Of a DNA stretch of 64,000 nucleotides, positions 25,901 through 37,889 are shown piece by piece. The stretch is from Apostichopus japonicus (taxonomy: Eukaryota > Echinodermata > Holothuroidea > Aspidochirotida > Stichopodidae): assembly GCF_037975245.1 (NCBI RefSeq), contig NC_092581.1, forward strand, positions 3,606,001 through 3,670,000. The letters run 5' to 3'. Position numbers and translations under genes: made by a program. Position 1 is the stretch's first letter. Each line of letters begins with the position of its first letter. Under the pieces are notes generated by a model. The model saw only the letters and a program-made list of their open reading frames with translations. It was not told where the DNA came from and ran no database searches.

Positions 25901-28900
25901 AATCCGATATTTTTGAAATCTATGTGAAAATTGTCGACTCTTTTTTTTGGCCCCCATGCCTTCTTCTTCTTCTTCGTCTTTTGTTTTTACTTCATGCTAT
26001 GACTATTAATATTAATCATATCTTATTCGGCATTAATTACCTTACAGTTGTTCCCTCAGTTAATTGGTTTACCTTATACTTGGGCAAATATATGCGTTAA
26101 AACTAAGCAAGCTTCAATGCCGTTAACATGAATTTTAAGATTTTTTTTTTGTGTTTTTTTTTTTTAAGATTAATGAAACGCCATTTTGTTTTGTAGTACT
26201 TAAAGGTGTAGTACCGAATACTCTCTCTCTTTTTTCCCTTTTTATTGTTTTTGTTGCTCAAATCACTGAATTTTTTTCTTCGTCAATGTTCTCAGTCCAT
26301 TCTTCAATGCAAGTTTATAAGCCAGTTAATTGTAGATGAGTTAAGATAAGACAAATCATTAAGGGACAAAAAACGTTTGGGTAGAGGGCGGCATGGAATA
26401 ACTACAGAGTAACACTCGTTAAGCTGAGAATTCTCTGTGTTCAGGGGAAAACCAATGCTACCTCGCAAGTGATACCTTGTCCACAAAGGTTCCTGAAGTC
26501 AGAACAACTATACTGACATGCGGTTGTCGTTTAGGTGCCTTAATGCATCGAAGTTTCAAATAAATTTATCAACTCTTTTCATTTTTCTTTTTTTTTCGCT
26601 AAAAAAGCAGGATTTTATGTAAATAGCTTTGTTTTGGTTTCCACCGTGGTAAAACACAATACCATCGGGTAATTGGCACTTTCGGGATGCGAGGTATAAA
26701 GTGTTTCACCGTAACACAATCATTTGATTTGCCTAACACATAAAGAAAAAATGTAATGAAATTGAAAAAGACAAAAAAAAAATTATTGTGCATATGTACA
26801 AGAGCAAAAGGTTGCTAGCATGAGTAGCTTAGAAAGTGTAACTTGTTATGACTGTTTTCGTATACAGTATAAGGAGAATGCATGTTAGGCCCGTGTTTGT
26901 TAAGGAGCTTAGGTTAGGTCAATATGTATGTTTGTTTATCATACTAATGTGTACTAAAATGTACTAATATGGTAGTGTTATTTTCCGTGGGTTAACGGCT
27001 TAACATTATGTATTACATTAACATGTCAACCTGAATATTGTTTTTAACCCGTAAGTGACTAATATATCAGTTTAGTCTAACGTTATGAAGTTTCTACTTT
27101 GACGTTATAAAAGTTTAAACCCTGACGGCTAAGCCAAACCTGATCAACTTTAAGCCTAACGTGTGAAAGGTGTTATCTTATATGGGTTCAACATGTTGGA
27201 TAGGCCCTAATTATTTCCACTAACCACTGTCCTGATAAATGCGTTGTTTTACAAGCTAATACGAAGCAACCGACAAAAGTCGTTTTCCACCGGAAAAAAA
27301 GAGAGTTGGTTCTTTACCTGCAGATAGAAATACACTGGCTGTGAAAATATTTTGTTAAAGGTTGATTGAAGGTATATCTGTGTTCTCTATTCGTTAAGTA
27401 TTTAATTATGGTAATTCATTAATAGTTCGATCCGTCGGTTGTAAAAATCGACAAAAAGAAAGAAAGAAAAGATAACATCTTCTTTTTTTCTCTTTTAGAA
27501 CATCTAACAACAAATTTGTTTTGATCCGTTTGACACTTCGTCATAAGAAAGTTTGCTGTCAAATTGCAGATCAAGACAGTCGGCCATATTTCTGTAACCA
27601 AAATGAATGATGACTTTCACCTTTGTGAACATGTCACCCCAGATATTTTCCATATACAAATCTGTAGCATTAAAAGGATCAGAAAATGAGTATCTTTTGG
27701 GGACGGCTGAGGCCGGGGGGGGGGGGGGAACAGAGGAAATATAAACTGTTAGTAACTCAGTTTTGATTTTGCCCTTATGCACTTGTAACTATATCACATC
27801 TGTTTTTCCATTTGTCATTGCTCAGTGGATATTTGAGCGTCAGGCTAGCCTTCTGGAATACACAAACCAGATATATATATATATAGTTTTTGTATCTGTT
27901 TGCTGTGATATTTTGCTTTCTAATTTATGCAAAAGAAAAAGTAAATGAGTAATTTTCTTTCACGAAATCATGATGCCAAGACTGTCTAGTTAAACTTATT
28001 GTGGTCAACCTCTGTTAACTTACGAAATGTTTTACACTTTCCCAACACCCAAGAACACATGACTTAGTTGGTCATTCGTTAAAGGTTATAGCTTTTCTAA
28101 CAAATATAATATTCAGAAGGGAGTGAGCAAATATTCCTAACGGCTTGTGTAACTATTATCCACCGGTCTCTTTAGACTGGCCTCTTCATGTTATCTTATG
28201 TTATGAATTGCGCATGTGCAAACTACTACCGTCTAATACATTTTCCCTTTGTTTTTGATTCCCGACAACTCTCAGGGATGTATTTTTTTATTGTGACGTC
28301 ACCTTTAGCAAGCACTTGTTTTTTTGTGTACTCAGGGATTATTTTTTCTTATTAAGTTTTAATCCTTTTGTCCAGTTTTAATCCTTGAAAAAGCTTCGCC
28401 ACAAACTTATACTACCACAGTAGACTTTTAGAAAAAAATGCACCATTTTAAGTTATGAATCTGTGTAATTTAATGGTACTATTTAAGGATACTACTCTTT
28501 CTTCAATTTTGTTTTCATTTTCTGTTTTCTTCATTTTGATTGGACATTCTTTAATTTTGATCATTTGGAGGTTAATCTGCCAAATCTCTGGACAGATCTG
28601 GGAGTTTCTTGATTGAATGTGTCGCTTTCAAGATGGCGTAGATTGTATAAAGTTTAGGAATGAATACATTTGAAAAAAAGTCGGGTCTAGTGGTGCGCAA
28701 AATAAGAAAAAGAAAAAGGAATGACGAAAATGTGATGATTTTGTGGTTGGATGAAGTTTCCAAAGTTAAATAAAAAATGTAGTGTACGTCTGTCCGTACC
28801 GTGATCCACTTCGTTATAAGTAGCCTATACGTATATGCACCATAGGATGTCGCGAAACTGGCCCCACAGTAAATATACTGTTCTCGTCGTGACTAACTTT

Positions 28901-28921
28901 GATGTAAATTTGCGTTTCGCT
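22981..28921. other. Intergenic DNA, no gene recognised
   Basis: It is AT-rich, with long A and T homopolymers, a short (TA)n at 27870-27885 and a G-tract at about 27716-27728. Open frames of 60-92 codons have no recognisable domain or flanking splice signals. Confidence 0.6.
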
Positions 28922-29205
28922 CGAAAGTTCTTAATGATGTTCTTGTGTCTCCTTCCAACGAGTATCTACCAATCGATCAATCAATCAATCACTAGAACTA
29001 TCATAAAGAGAAATGAAATAGCAAATAACCTACATTGCGTTACCATGTCAACGTGTTTGATTTTCGAAAGTTCTTAATTATGTTCTTGTGTCTCCTTCCA
29101 ACGAGTATCTACCAATCGATCAATCAATCAATCACTAGAACTATCATAAAGAGAATTGAAATAGCAAATAGCCTACATTGCGTTACCATGTCAACGGGTT
29201 TGATT
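28922..29205. repeat. 143-bp direct tandem duplication
   Basis: 28922-29064 and 29065-29205 are nearly identical (shared landmarks gttcttgtgtctccttccaa and tcgatcaatcaatcaatcac), with only a few substitutions. The duplicate explains two similar overlapping open frames that have no coding value. Confidence 0.95.
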
Positions 29206-30359
29206 TTCTGTCGCCGCACGATGGTTCTTCGAACCTGTAGTTTACGGTTCAAAATTTGTTCGAGTGAATCAAATTGAAACAAAAATTGTTTCAGAGAATG
29301 GAAGAGAAATAAAATGATGTTAGAAAAGTCTTCATTTGAAGCCACATTTCGCAATTATTACAGAATCATGGGCATTATTATAATAATTTTCTTGAAAGGA
29401 ATCTCCTGTAATTATATTAATTGTTACGCACTACCAGCTCCGCGCATATACGCGTTACTCTGTGTCACAAGATACTGCCTGAAATCATCTATCTTGGATA
29501 TTGATTTGATTCAGTTTGTATTTGGTATAAGTGCGGTAATCTGTATATGTAACCATGTGCACTGATCAAACCTATGTACTCAATCTTTGTTTAACCTAAC
29601 CAACATTTTCTATTGGCCTATAGCTATCTCCTTGACAATCTCTGTTATAACCGTTATCTTTTCCTCCTTTTCATGCATAAATTTTGAAAATACGTTACCA
29701 TTGTGATGATTTCTATACAATGATCTACTAAGTCACATCGAAAATGCTAAACTAATACCTTGTTCCATCGTCGCACCATATCGACTTGCTAGTACTTGCT
29801 ATAATATGCAAATAATGTTATGCCGCCCATGCGTATTCCCTGTTCTAATTTTTTTTTCTCCATTTTTACCGCTTGTTAACCTTACATGCTAAGGGTATCG
29901 AAACAATTATTCTACACCGAGTTGAATTGATAAGCTCGCTTTCGTCAGTTAAAAACAAATGTATTACAGTTGTGCTTCTCGTCCGTTGTTATTCACTTTA
30001 TGATACAAAGGGGGGAGGAACCATGCAGTGGCATATGAAATATTAAACATGACACGGAATATGTTTGTTTTTTATTTATGTAGCACATGTTGATCAAACT
30101 GTTTTCTGTTTAACCCTCGAAAAAAAAAACGAAAATGTCAGCAAATAAAACATGATTGGGTGGAAATCAAGTCTTCTTTGTTATGTTCTTTCTTTTGGAA
30201 GTTTTCGACTCCTGTTTTTTTTTTTGTAACCCTGCGTATGGACTGAGAGCTGTGCATTAAGGACCTGCATATACCCGATTACTGCAAGATTGTGGGCCGT
30301 TTGTCTCCCCCTCCCCCACCTGCTTTATTTCTATGATGTTTGGGATCAAACAAAAAAGG
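29206..30359. other. Intergenic DNA, no gene recognised
   Basis: Mostly AT-rich, with homopolymer T and A runs near 29850, 30120 and 30215. No coding signature is visible. Confidence 0.6.
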
Positions 30360-30800
30360 CAGGGTCTAGCGGTTAGAGTGTCCGCCTCACAATCCTTAGG
30401 TTCCCGGATCAAATGTCTGCCAGGAGTCAAAAAATCATTGCAGTGCAGTGGTGGTGTGCGGAGTCTTCCGTGGATTTGGTATTTCTGGCTTGTGAAATTG
30501 AGGAAAGGGGTTTGTTGCTATTCTTCACTTGGTTTCGAATCAACTTTGTTCGTCATGGCTGCACTGTAGTGATGTCGAATGGGGTGCCTTTGCCTACCTC
30601 AGTATTTTAGAAAGTGGTCAGATGCTGGGGCATACACTCTCGTCCGTCGGATGGGGACGTTAAATGGCCGTCCCAGGAGCAGGAAGGGGAGCGAATTCAC
30701 ACCCCTGCCTCGTTATCCTCTGAACATTTATCGAAAAGAGAAGGCTTGAAATAAGCTGGTGTTCATCCAAGATCTAACACGGATAGGGTCTCAAATAAGC
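30360..30800 (+). mobile_element. tRNA-derived SINE, family C (diverged copy)
   Basis: It has a tRNA-like head with TCTAGCGGTTAGAGTGTCCG (A box) and a degenerate B box. The body shares ggggacgttaaatggc, ggagcaggaagg and acacccctgcctcgtta with the two tandem SINEs at 50.2-51.0 kb. An internal CTACCTCA (30594) is a chance let-7 match in the repeat. Confidence 0.75.
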
Positions 30801-32282
30801 TTCTGTAAGGCTTCCCGATCCTTGGGTCTCTGAACTAAACTAAACTAACAATAATGTCTTGATTTTCATTAAAAAGTCACGACCCGACCCTTTCCCTATA
30901 CCCCCCCCCGTTCCCTACCCCTTCCTCACCCCAACATACGAATTGCGCAGCTCATCGTAGTAGTGGTATACGCAATTTATACCCAAAGAAAATGTGAACC
31001 TTCTAGTCTTATCGTTGCTCCCTAGCACGGGATCGAACTTATCCAAGTGCCGGGAAATACAAATGCCATCTGCCATGTGTTTGAAAGGAAAAAAGTTAGT
31101 CAACGAGTTTTAAATGTTATTTATATAGCGCCATCTCTTAATCAGCATCGTTAACACCGTGAGAATAGGCTCCTGTCAGAATTGCTGGCAGGCTCTAGCT
31201 TATACAATTGTTGTAGTAACATGCAGTGGAGAACTAAACGGGGGACGGTTTGGGGAAGGTCCGCCCCGGGTACCAGTTACGGGGGGGGGGGGGGCTGCCA
31301 TTCCACAGCCCCTAATTCTATCAATTATTGTGTAACCAGTTCAAAGTTTTGCCAACCATTTTGCATCTAAGCCACCTTACATAACCAAACCTTTCTCAAA
31401 GGCCCCTCCCCCAGGACGGCATCCCCTGCACGGGGTGACAAAGGAAGGATCCGCCCCAGGTACCAATTGTTCTAGGTACGACACTGTTAACATGATGTAT
31501 CCGCTTTCACGATGTTGTAAATATTTTAAAAGTCATTCTCACTTTCTTCTTCTTCTTCTTCTTCTTTGTTAGATCTCATTAACCTCTCTACAATTGGATG
31601 ATTGATTGTTTGACGTCACAAGAAATAAATTTTTAAAACATAATTTTTCATATTTTGTTTTCTCATTGACCTATTTGCCTTTGGATGAATGATTGACTGA
31701 CTGAATTTCTAGCAAGTAATATATATAAATAGGACAACATCGTTATAGTATTAACGTTAGATATTCGCCACGGCGAGCAGCATCTCAAAGTAGTTCCATA
31801 TAATAAGCTTAAATATATTACAGTTATATCTATGTTTCCCGCATGTTATCAAAGTATTTTTGTGTGTCCGTATGCAGTGTCGAAAAAGCAATTTCGAAAG
31901 CTTTTGCTTCGGATGTAAAAAGACAAGAAAAATGAGTATAATTTGATGAATTAATATACATGAAAACAAGAAGCCTACAATGTGCTTTTTTGGTTTTATA
32001 TTCAAATCAGCTCATGTCCAACATGAATTTTCTTCAAATATGAGGGCCTTATATACGCGTAATGACTGAGAGGAAATTCGGTGTCGGCTCATTACCTCAT
32101 TGATTTTCACGAACTTAAAAACTAAAATGATCATGTTATTTTTGCAGAGGCAAAAGTAAATCACATCTGTGTCAACTCAGTACCTTGGTTTTAACTTGAT
32201 TGAGTGCAATGTAAATTTCATGGTCACAACGTTCTTTCAAAGTCTTTGTCGTTGTACTTTTTTCTGTCATGCATTTCAAAAA

Positions 32283-32412
<130 letters not shown>

Positions 32413-32501
32413 AACTAGTATTGTTCGATACAAGTGGCAAACGCCTACAGTGGAATTACGACCTTCCTTACCGGTTTCGAACCTCTGTCTGGACATACAA
32501 T

Positions 32502-32622
32502 CAGCGTCCATAGCCTAGTGGTTAGGGTGTCCGCGTACAGAGCGGAAGGCCCGGGTTCGAATCACGGTGGAGGCTGGAAGTTTTTTCACTGTTCTTGATT
32601 TTCCAACTCATTACGATTTTCA
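32502..32622 (+). mobile_element. tRNA-derived SINE, family A (copy 1)
   Basis: A box TAGCCTAGTGG (32511-32521) and B box GGTTCGAATC (32554-32563) are spaced as in tRNA genes. The head is followed by gtggaggctggaagtt and ccaactcattacgattttca, then (TA)n. Other copies are at 37668-37780 and, reversed, at 52643-52732. Confidence 0.9.
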
Positions 32623-33193
32623 TTATATATATATATATTGGTGTTGGGGTTGGGAATGGGGGGAGGGGAAGGGGTTGCATTATATGCAACACTAGTATGC
32701 TAGCAAAATATTCGTTTGTGAATAATTATTTGCAAAAGCTTGCGTTGCGAAACCCTGTATCGTGTATCAAAGACTCAAAGTAGTATTTAAAATGATTAAA
32801 GATAGAGAGACTACCTTTCTTGCAGGGACAACTGAATCGGATAGGGCGTTGGGGGACGGGGCGGGGTACATATGGGTAACGTGCCAGCAATTTTTTTTTT
32901 AATTCAAAACGCTCTCTTTTCATGATAATTAAATACGTCCCTTTTTGGGGTAATAAAACAGATCTCGTTAATTATTTTAATCAATCAAAAAAATCATATC
33001 AATTAAAGAAATGCAAAGAGATAAGAATAAATATAACAGTGAGAATATCAATATTAGCAGAAGACAATCATGTGAAATACGTCTATTACATCATCTAATG
33101 TGAAACATACATGTGGCTGATCGAGGACACTAAGAAAGTGTTAGCAATAATAAAACTTCAGCTTTATAATAAAAATAATGAAACTTTCATTCA

Positions 33194-33231
33194 GCCTTGA
33201 AGAAGATCCTGCTAGTATCGAAACGTCAGGC
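33194..33231 (+). repeat. Hammerhead-like GAAGA...GAAACGTC motif
   Basis: The order is GCC, then TTGAAGA, a hairpin GATCC-loop-GTATC with one mismatch, then GAAAC-GTC and AGGC. It recalls a minimal hammerhead with a two-base-pair stem III, but the first core base is U instead of C, so it is listed only as a repeat-type motif. Confidence 0.3.
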
Positions 33232-33530
33232 CCTCTTACTTTAACGTATTCCCTTTCACAGGCTCTTTAGTGGATAAGCAGTTTGTTAGGACAGTCTTCG
33301 GCAGGCAAAGAAGACCTCACTTGCCCTCCTGCAGACTATACTGTCATAAACACACATCACTATGAACCATGCTGTAGTGAAGGTCATACTTGCCACGGAG
33401 AATAAGCAGCCCATTCACATGCTAGTATACAATACTACCATAACAAAAACAATGAATGAATTAAACATTAATTAAAAAATTAAACAATAGCATTGTTATC
33501 AAATTATATCATTGTTACAGGTAATACTAA

Positions 33531-33697
33531 ATGCAACAATATTATTGTGGATGTTAAATATATTATTATAGTACATCGTTATTGTATAATACAATGTGAA
33601 ACGGGTAATAATATATGCAACAATATTATTGTGGATTTTAAATATTTTATTATAATGATACAATGTTATTGTATGATACTATGTGAAACGGATGAAA
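33531..33697. repeat. 84-bp tandem duplication
   Basis: The landmark atgcaacaatattattgtgg recurs at 33531 and 33615, and the two units end in acaatgtgaaacggg and ctatgtgaaacggat. Apart from this, 33.7-34.7 kb is AT-rich and shows nothing further. Confidence 0.9.
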
Positions 33698-34793
33698 TAA
33701 GACTAGCCGGGATACAAAAGATACGCTAATATCAGATCTTTGTAACAAAGATTAAAGTTAACAATGGTATGCACAGCTTTTGAGACGATATAAATCCAAG
33801 AATTCTAGATGTTAGGACCTTTTGAAACAGACACAATGCTGATTGGAATTTAAACGATTTTACAGGAATGTTGATAAGAGAGTTGCTGAGTCTAGTCTTT
33901 TTATGTAGTGCTTTTTATGTACAGAATATTGATACGGGAATAAAAGATGTCGCAGTCTTTAGGTGAAGAGCCCATTGCAGAGTTGGAACATAAAGGTTCC
34001 ATATTTTGATGATCATTGATGTCATAAATATTTAAGATATTGAGTTAATTTGAACGAAAGAAAAGGGATTACTGCGCGAAAGAAAGGAGCTTTTTGCAGG
34101 GTAATGTACAACCGCCATTTTGTTGTTGTTGGAGGAGGAACATGAGGAGGATAGTTCTTGGTCCAGACAGAGCTAAAGAAAGCTACGTAAGGTAGGCTTA
34201 TGGTATTTTATGTTAAATGGAGAATTCTTTCTAGTTGGGGGTGGGGGGGGGGCAGGTAAAATCTAAGACGGTTGAGAATTCTGGCTCACTTCGAAAGTTT
34301 GATTCCGTTGTGTACATTATATTTATTGAAAAGGTGCAGTTTGTTTAAAAAATCGTGTTTAAAAAAATGTCATGTTGTGTTGTAAACAGTAGAACCAATG
34401 TAATTATGGCCCTTTTTGTTGGAAATCCTTCAAATGTTGGAAATTGTATGACGAATCCATGTTATCGGACACTTTCGAGATAACTTTGTGGTTTGCCTCC
34501 TCAGTTGTCTTATATGAAAGTCATATGTGCCACTGCGGGTCCCCTACCCCTGATTCACTAATATAATTACTGAGGCTTTTCTGTGGTACGGGCTTAGTCC
34601 TGTGACACGAAGGTCCGATCTGTTTCAACCTTCGCCTAATGAGTCGCAAAAGGATGAAATCGGTGTCGTGAGGTGGCATTTTTCTGGTGCGTTAAATTTA
34701 TAATTAATTAATTATATATTTATTATATAATATAATATATTATAATATAATAAAATAGATTATATATATATATCTGCTGTTAACTTTTAAGTA

Positions 34794-35831
34794 TTAGAAT
34801 TGATGGCAGGCGTTACGGCCTTTGCACAAAATTCTTAAGTACCCTAACAGCACGTCACGTGTTTCCTTTTGAAGAACTGCGTATGCTAAAGGATTTAATG
34901 TGTTTCCGATCCAGTACATCAAAGTGCAGACTTTATGCAAATTACCGGGAACTGGCATGCCTTTGCTATCATACAATGCCAAAACAGTTACGATAGGTCC
35001 ATAGCAACAACTGAAAAGAAGAAAATTAACAACACACACTAAGGTAATTGTAACTTCTCTTTGTGTAAGTGATCGGTATCTAAGGCTACCAGCCGTTGCT
35101 GGTCTTTTATAGCCGCCTTGGGCCGCCGTTTCTGCCATCTCTCGACCTCCCCTGGTATCATTTGTTGTATGGGCGGTGACCAACGACTTCTTGCGAACTT
35201 CGTAAAATATTCTAACGTAGACAAATATGATTGGAATTAGGCCTTTAGATATCCCGCCTACCGTTACAAGTTTATATACCTTAGCCGTTTGGACGTCTGT
35301 TTGTTGCTGGATGCACCGTCCATACCGCGGAACGAATTCCGTTTTAGAAAAGCCCAAGATCAAAATCAAACTGCTTAGGATCGAAATTGACCAAGCAATG
35401 ACGACCATTGTCACGACGACCCTTTTCGTTTTGAGGAAGTAGTTCTGTCTCCGAACGACGACAAAATATCGGTAAATGGCCAACACCACCATGTTGTTCA
35501 CTAGAGCGTCAACTGTAAATAATGCGAACAAAAATGTGCAGTGACAAAACCACAACGGGAATGGCCAAACACCGGTTATAATGGATGAAAATTGCCATGG
35601 TATGACTGCTACCAATTGAAACAAACCGGAAGCAGTTATGTTAGCAATGATAAAGTTGTTTAAATTATGCAATTTCGGAGTGAACAATATGGCTGCCAAT
35701 AATCCCAAGTTGGTTGGAACTCCAATGATAAGTACAATACTGGCCATGCAGACTACCGCAACCGATGTATATCCTTGGAAACCGGTTTCCATGTCAACCA
35801 GTGTTGTATTTGCAATTGTAGAAACTGCCAT
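34794..35831 (-). CDS. Class A (rhodopsin-family) G-protein-coupled receptor, orphan, intronless
   Basis: This single open frame encodes 345 residues with seven hydrophobic segments: TM1 about 23-50 (N41 in GVPTN), TM2 58-80, TM3 96-120, TM4 137-160 (W147), TM5 190-210 (P200), TM6 258-285 (P279) and TM7 302-320 with NPLAY (314-318), the NPxxY motif. The DRY box is replaced by YRY (120-122), and the TM6 CWxP toggle motif reads CYGP, with Y for W. Cysteines at 96/98 and 173 could make the usual TM3-ECL2 disulphide. An N-glycosylation sequon sits at N8. The third loop carries a basic stretch. I cannot name a ligand class. A broken paralogue at 51801-52642 shares YRYFVVVRRQN and WPFP. Lack of introns is common among expanded invertebrate GPCR families. 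Confidence 0.9.
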   Translation of the reverse strand: MAVSTIANTTLVDMETGFQGYTSVAVVCMASIVLIIGVPTNLGLLAAILFTPKLHNLNNFIIANITASGLFQLVAVIPWQFSSIITGVWPFPLWFCHCTFLFALFTVDALVNNMVVLAIYRYFVVVRRQNYFLKTKRVVVTMVVIAWSISILSSLILILGFSKTEFVPRYGRCIQQQTDVQTAKVYKLVTVGGISKGLIPIIFVYVRIFYEVRKKSLVTAHTTNDTRGGREMAETAAQGGYKRPATAGSLRYRSLTQREVTITLVCVVNFLLFSCCYGPIVTVLALYDSKGMPVPGNLHKVCTLMYWIGNTLNPLAYAVLQKETRDVLLGYLRILCKGRNACHQF

Positions 35832-36497
35832 TTTGTGTAGAGAATATATGCTTGCTAATAAACTTCATTAAAGATACCAGTCTTCTGTATATAATTCATT
35901 CCCGGTGGTTGAGTAGTTATACTTAACGCGGTGCCACCATTAAGTATAGTTTCCTGATGTAGCTGTGAGGAGCGATTGAAATAGGTTTTGTCTCCTTACA
36001 GTGAGTAATTCGACTTCATTGTTTTATCGATTCACGGAATGATATTTGATACTATTTCATCGTCCTGATTCATCACAAATGCATCATGTATATAGAGTCA
36101 CAAAGATATTAACTTCACCCTTATTATTCACACTGCTTCTGCTGTACTACAAAAGTCAATGTATTCACTTATGATTTACCGTTTGTATACATTTTATGGA
36201 CGTGTATGCATCTATGTTTTGTATCCGTCAATTTTGTTGAGCTGATGCATAATTAAATGTTTTTTATTCATAAGAGGTGACTCGTTGCTTTTTAAGTTGT
36301 TGGTTGATGGTTGCCTTGGTAGGCAATCATTAATTGATAGGAGCCATTGCACGCTTCGTGAATATATCATTTAATAATTCATTTATTATAAATGACTCAA
36401 ATCGATTCACACTGAGATATTTGGTTCTTGTTATCCCCACGAAACGGTCATCATATCTAAAAATATTAATAAAAAAAATAGTAAAAGATAGATATTT

Positions 36498-36778
36498 AGA
36501 TAGATAGATATATATAGATAGATAGATATATATATAGATAGACAGACAGACAGACGGACGGACGGACGGACGGACGGACGGACGGACGGACGGACGGACG
36601 GACGGACGGACGGACGGACGGACGGACGGACGGACGGACGGACGGACGGACGGACGGACGGACGGACGGACGGACGGACGGACGGACGGACGGACGGACG
36701 GACGGACGGACGGACGGACGGACGGACGGACGAACGGACGGACGGACGGACGGACGGACGCACGGACGCACGGACGGA
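36498..36778. repeat. (GATA)n then (GGAC)n tetranucleotide array
   Basis: A short GATA/GACA run (36498-36554) passes into about 220 bp of nearly pure GGAC, with rare variants at 36733 and 36760-36775. Because the unit is 4 bp, all three minus-strand frames stay open as Pro-Ser-Val-Arg repeats. This is not evidence of a protein. Confidence 0.97.
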
Positions 36779-36908
36779 TAGTATTTATAAAGCTCAGCTT
36801 CTATCAGTGCCACAACGACACAGACTTGCACAGATGGGCTAGAAGACAAACAAATAAGACCATATCAATCTCATTGTAAAATCGCAGACTATTTGTGAAG
36901 AACATATG

Positions 36909-37533
36909 TTATAATTGGCGTTTGAAGGGGTCATGGCCTACAATTAGGCGAATGTTGGTAGGGAGCGCACACCAAAGCTTTGGACCACTGAAAGCAAAGG
37001 CCCTGGTGCTATAATTTGTGTGGACACTCGGGATAACAAGGAGTAACTTGTCAGGACGAGAAAAAAACCCAATAAGTTCTCTCAAGTAATAAGGTGCAGC
37101 ATTGTGAATACAATAATGGACAAATAAGATGATTTTAAAGTAAATCTGATCTTTGACTGGGAGCCAGTGTAATTCATTAAAAATGTCAGATACACCTTCG
37201 TGCCTGTTACGACCATAAATAATCATTGCTGCGCTATTCTGCAGAGACTGAAGTTTCGCAATAAGATTCGAGTTAGTACCATAATAAAGAGAGTTGCACA
37301 TGTCAATTCTCTTAATAACAAGGGAAATTTGAAGATTTCTCACAAGGTCACGGGGACGAAAATATTTGACTTTAGAAATATAACGGATCATAGTAAAGCA
37401 ATGAGAGATTGATTGTTGAATTGACCTGAGTATTAAAAGCTAGATTTTGGTTAACATGAACACCGAGGTTTTTGGCGACACTAACGAAGCGAATTGAGTG
37501 ACCATCAGGCAGATCAACCCCACGAATTACAAC
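36909..37533 (-). pseudogene. Non-LTR retrotransposon (LINE) reverse-transcriptase C-terminal remnant
   Basis: The minus-strand frame (160 residues, 37391 down to 36909) contains the order of motifs typical of the end of CR1/L2/Jockey-type polymerases: DMCNSLYYG, LQNSAA, LHWLPVKDQIYFKI, APYYLREL, TRAFAFSGPKLW and LPTNIR, ending DPFKRQL. A second frame just upstream (about 37533-37390) gives VAKNLGVHV, the usual KxLGV motif, so there is a frameshift near 37390. A stop interrupts the expected tail after FKRQL. The 5' part of the element is missing. It ends next to a (TA)n array. Confidence 0.85.
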
Positions 37534-37556
37534 ACGAATTACACACATATATAAAT

Positions 37557-37569
37557 AAATATATATATA

Positions 37570-37666
<97 letters not shown>
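37557..37666. repeat. (TA)n microsatellite
   Basis: Almost pure TA with a few TTTATA interruptions. It lies between the LINE remnant and the truncated SINE A copy. Confidence 0.97.
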
Positions 37667-37667
<1 letters not shown>

Positions 37668-37668
<1 letters not shown>

Positions 37669-37780
37669 TAGGGTGTTAGGGTGTCCGCGTACAGAGCGGA
37701 AGGCCCGTGGTTCGAATCCCGGTGGAGGCTGAAAGTTTCTTCACTGTTCTTGATTTTCCAACTCATTACGATTTTCATTT
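37668..37780 (+). mobile_element. tRNA-derived SINE, family A (copy 2, 5' truncated)
   Basis: It shares ttagggtgtccgcgtacaga, B box GGTTCGAATCC (37709-37719) and the common body with the copy at 32502, but lacks the start of the A box. It is followed directly by (TA)n at 37781-37880. Confidence 0.9.
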
Positions 37781-37805
37781 ATATATATATAAATATATAT
37801 ATATA

Positions 37806-37880
<75 letters not shown>
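37781..37880. repeat. (TA)n microsatellite at SINE tail
   Basis: The array continues directly from the SINE 3' end (cgattttcatt then TA), which suggests it grew from the element's tail. Confidence 0.95.

Positions 37881-37889
<9 letters not shown>

Noticed and set aside
28271-28338. Two CTCAGGGA (miR-125 8-mer) sites as part of a very long lin-28 3' UTR
   Set aside because: They lie 7.7 kb past the stop with several polyadenylation signals between; chance occurrence is more likely.
30594-30601. let-7 site at 30594
   Set aside because: It is inside a diverged SINE, 10 kb from lin-28, and matches chance expectation.
32502-32573. Functional tRNA genes at A/B box matches (also 37.7, 50.2 and 50.6 kb)
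   Set aside because: Acceptor and anticodon stems do not close and each head is joined to a repeated body; they are SINE heads.
33194-33231. Full hammerhead ribozyme call for the GAAGA...GAAACGTC motif
   Set aside because: The first core base is not C and stem III would be two pairs with no loop; kept only as a hammerhead-like motif.
36431-36849. Two Pro-Ser-Val-Arg repeat proteins on the minus strand
   Set aside because: A 4-bp repeat keeps all frames open; purely a microsatellite effect.
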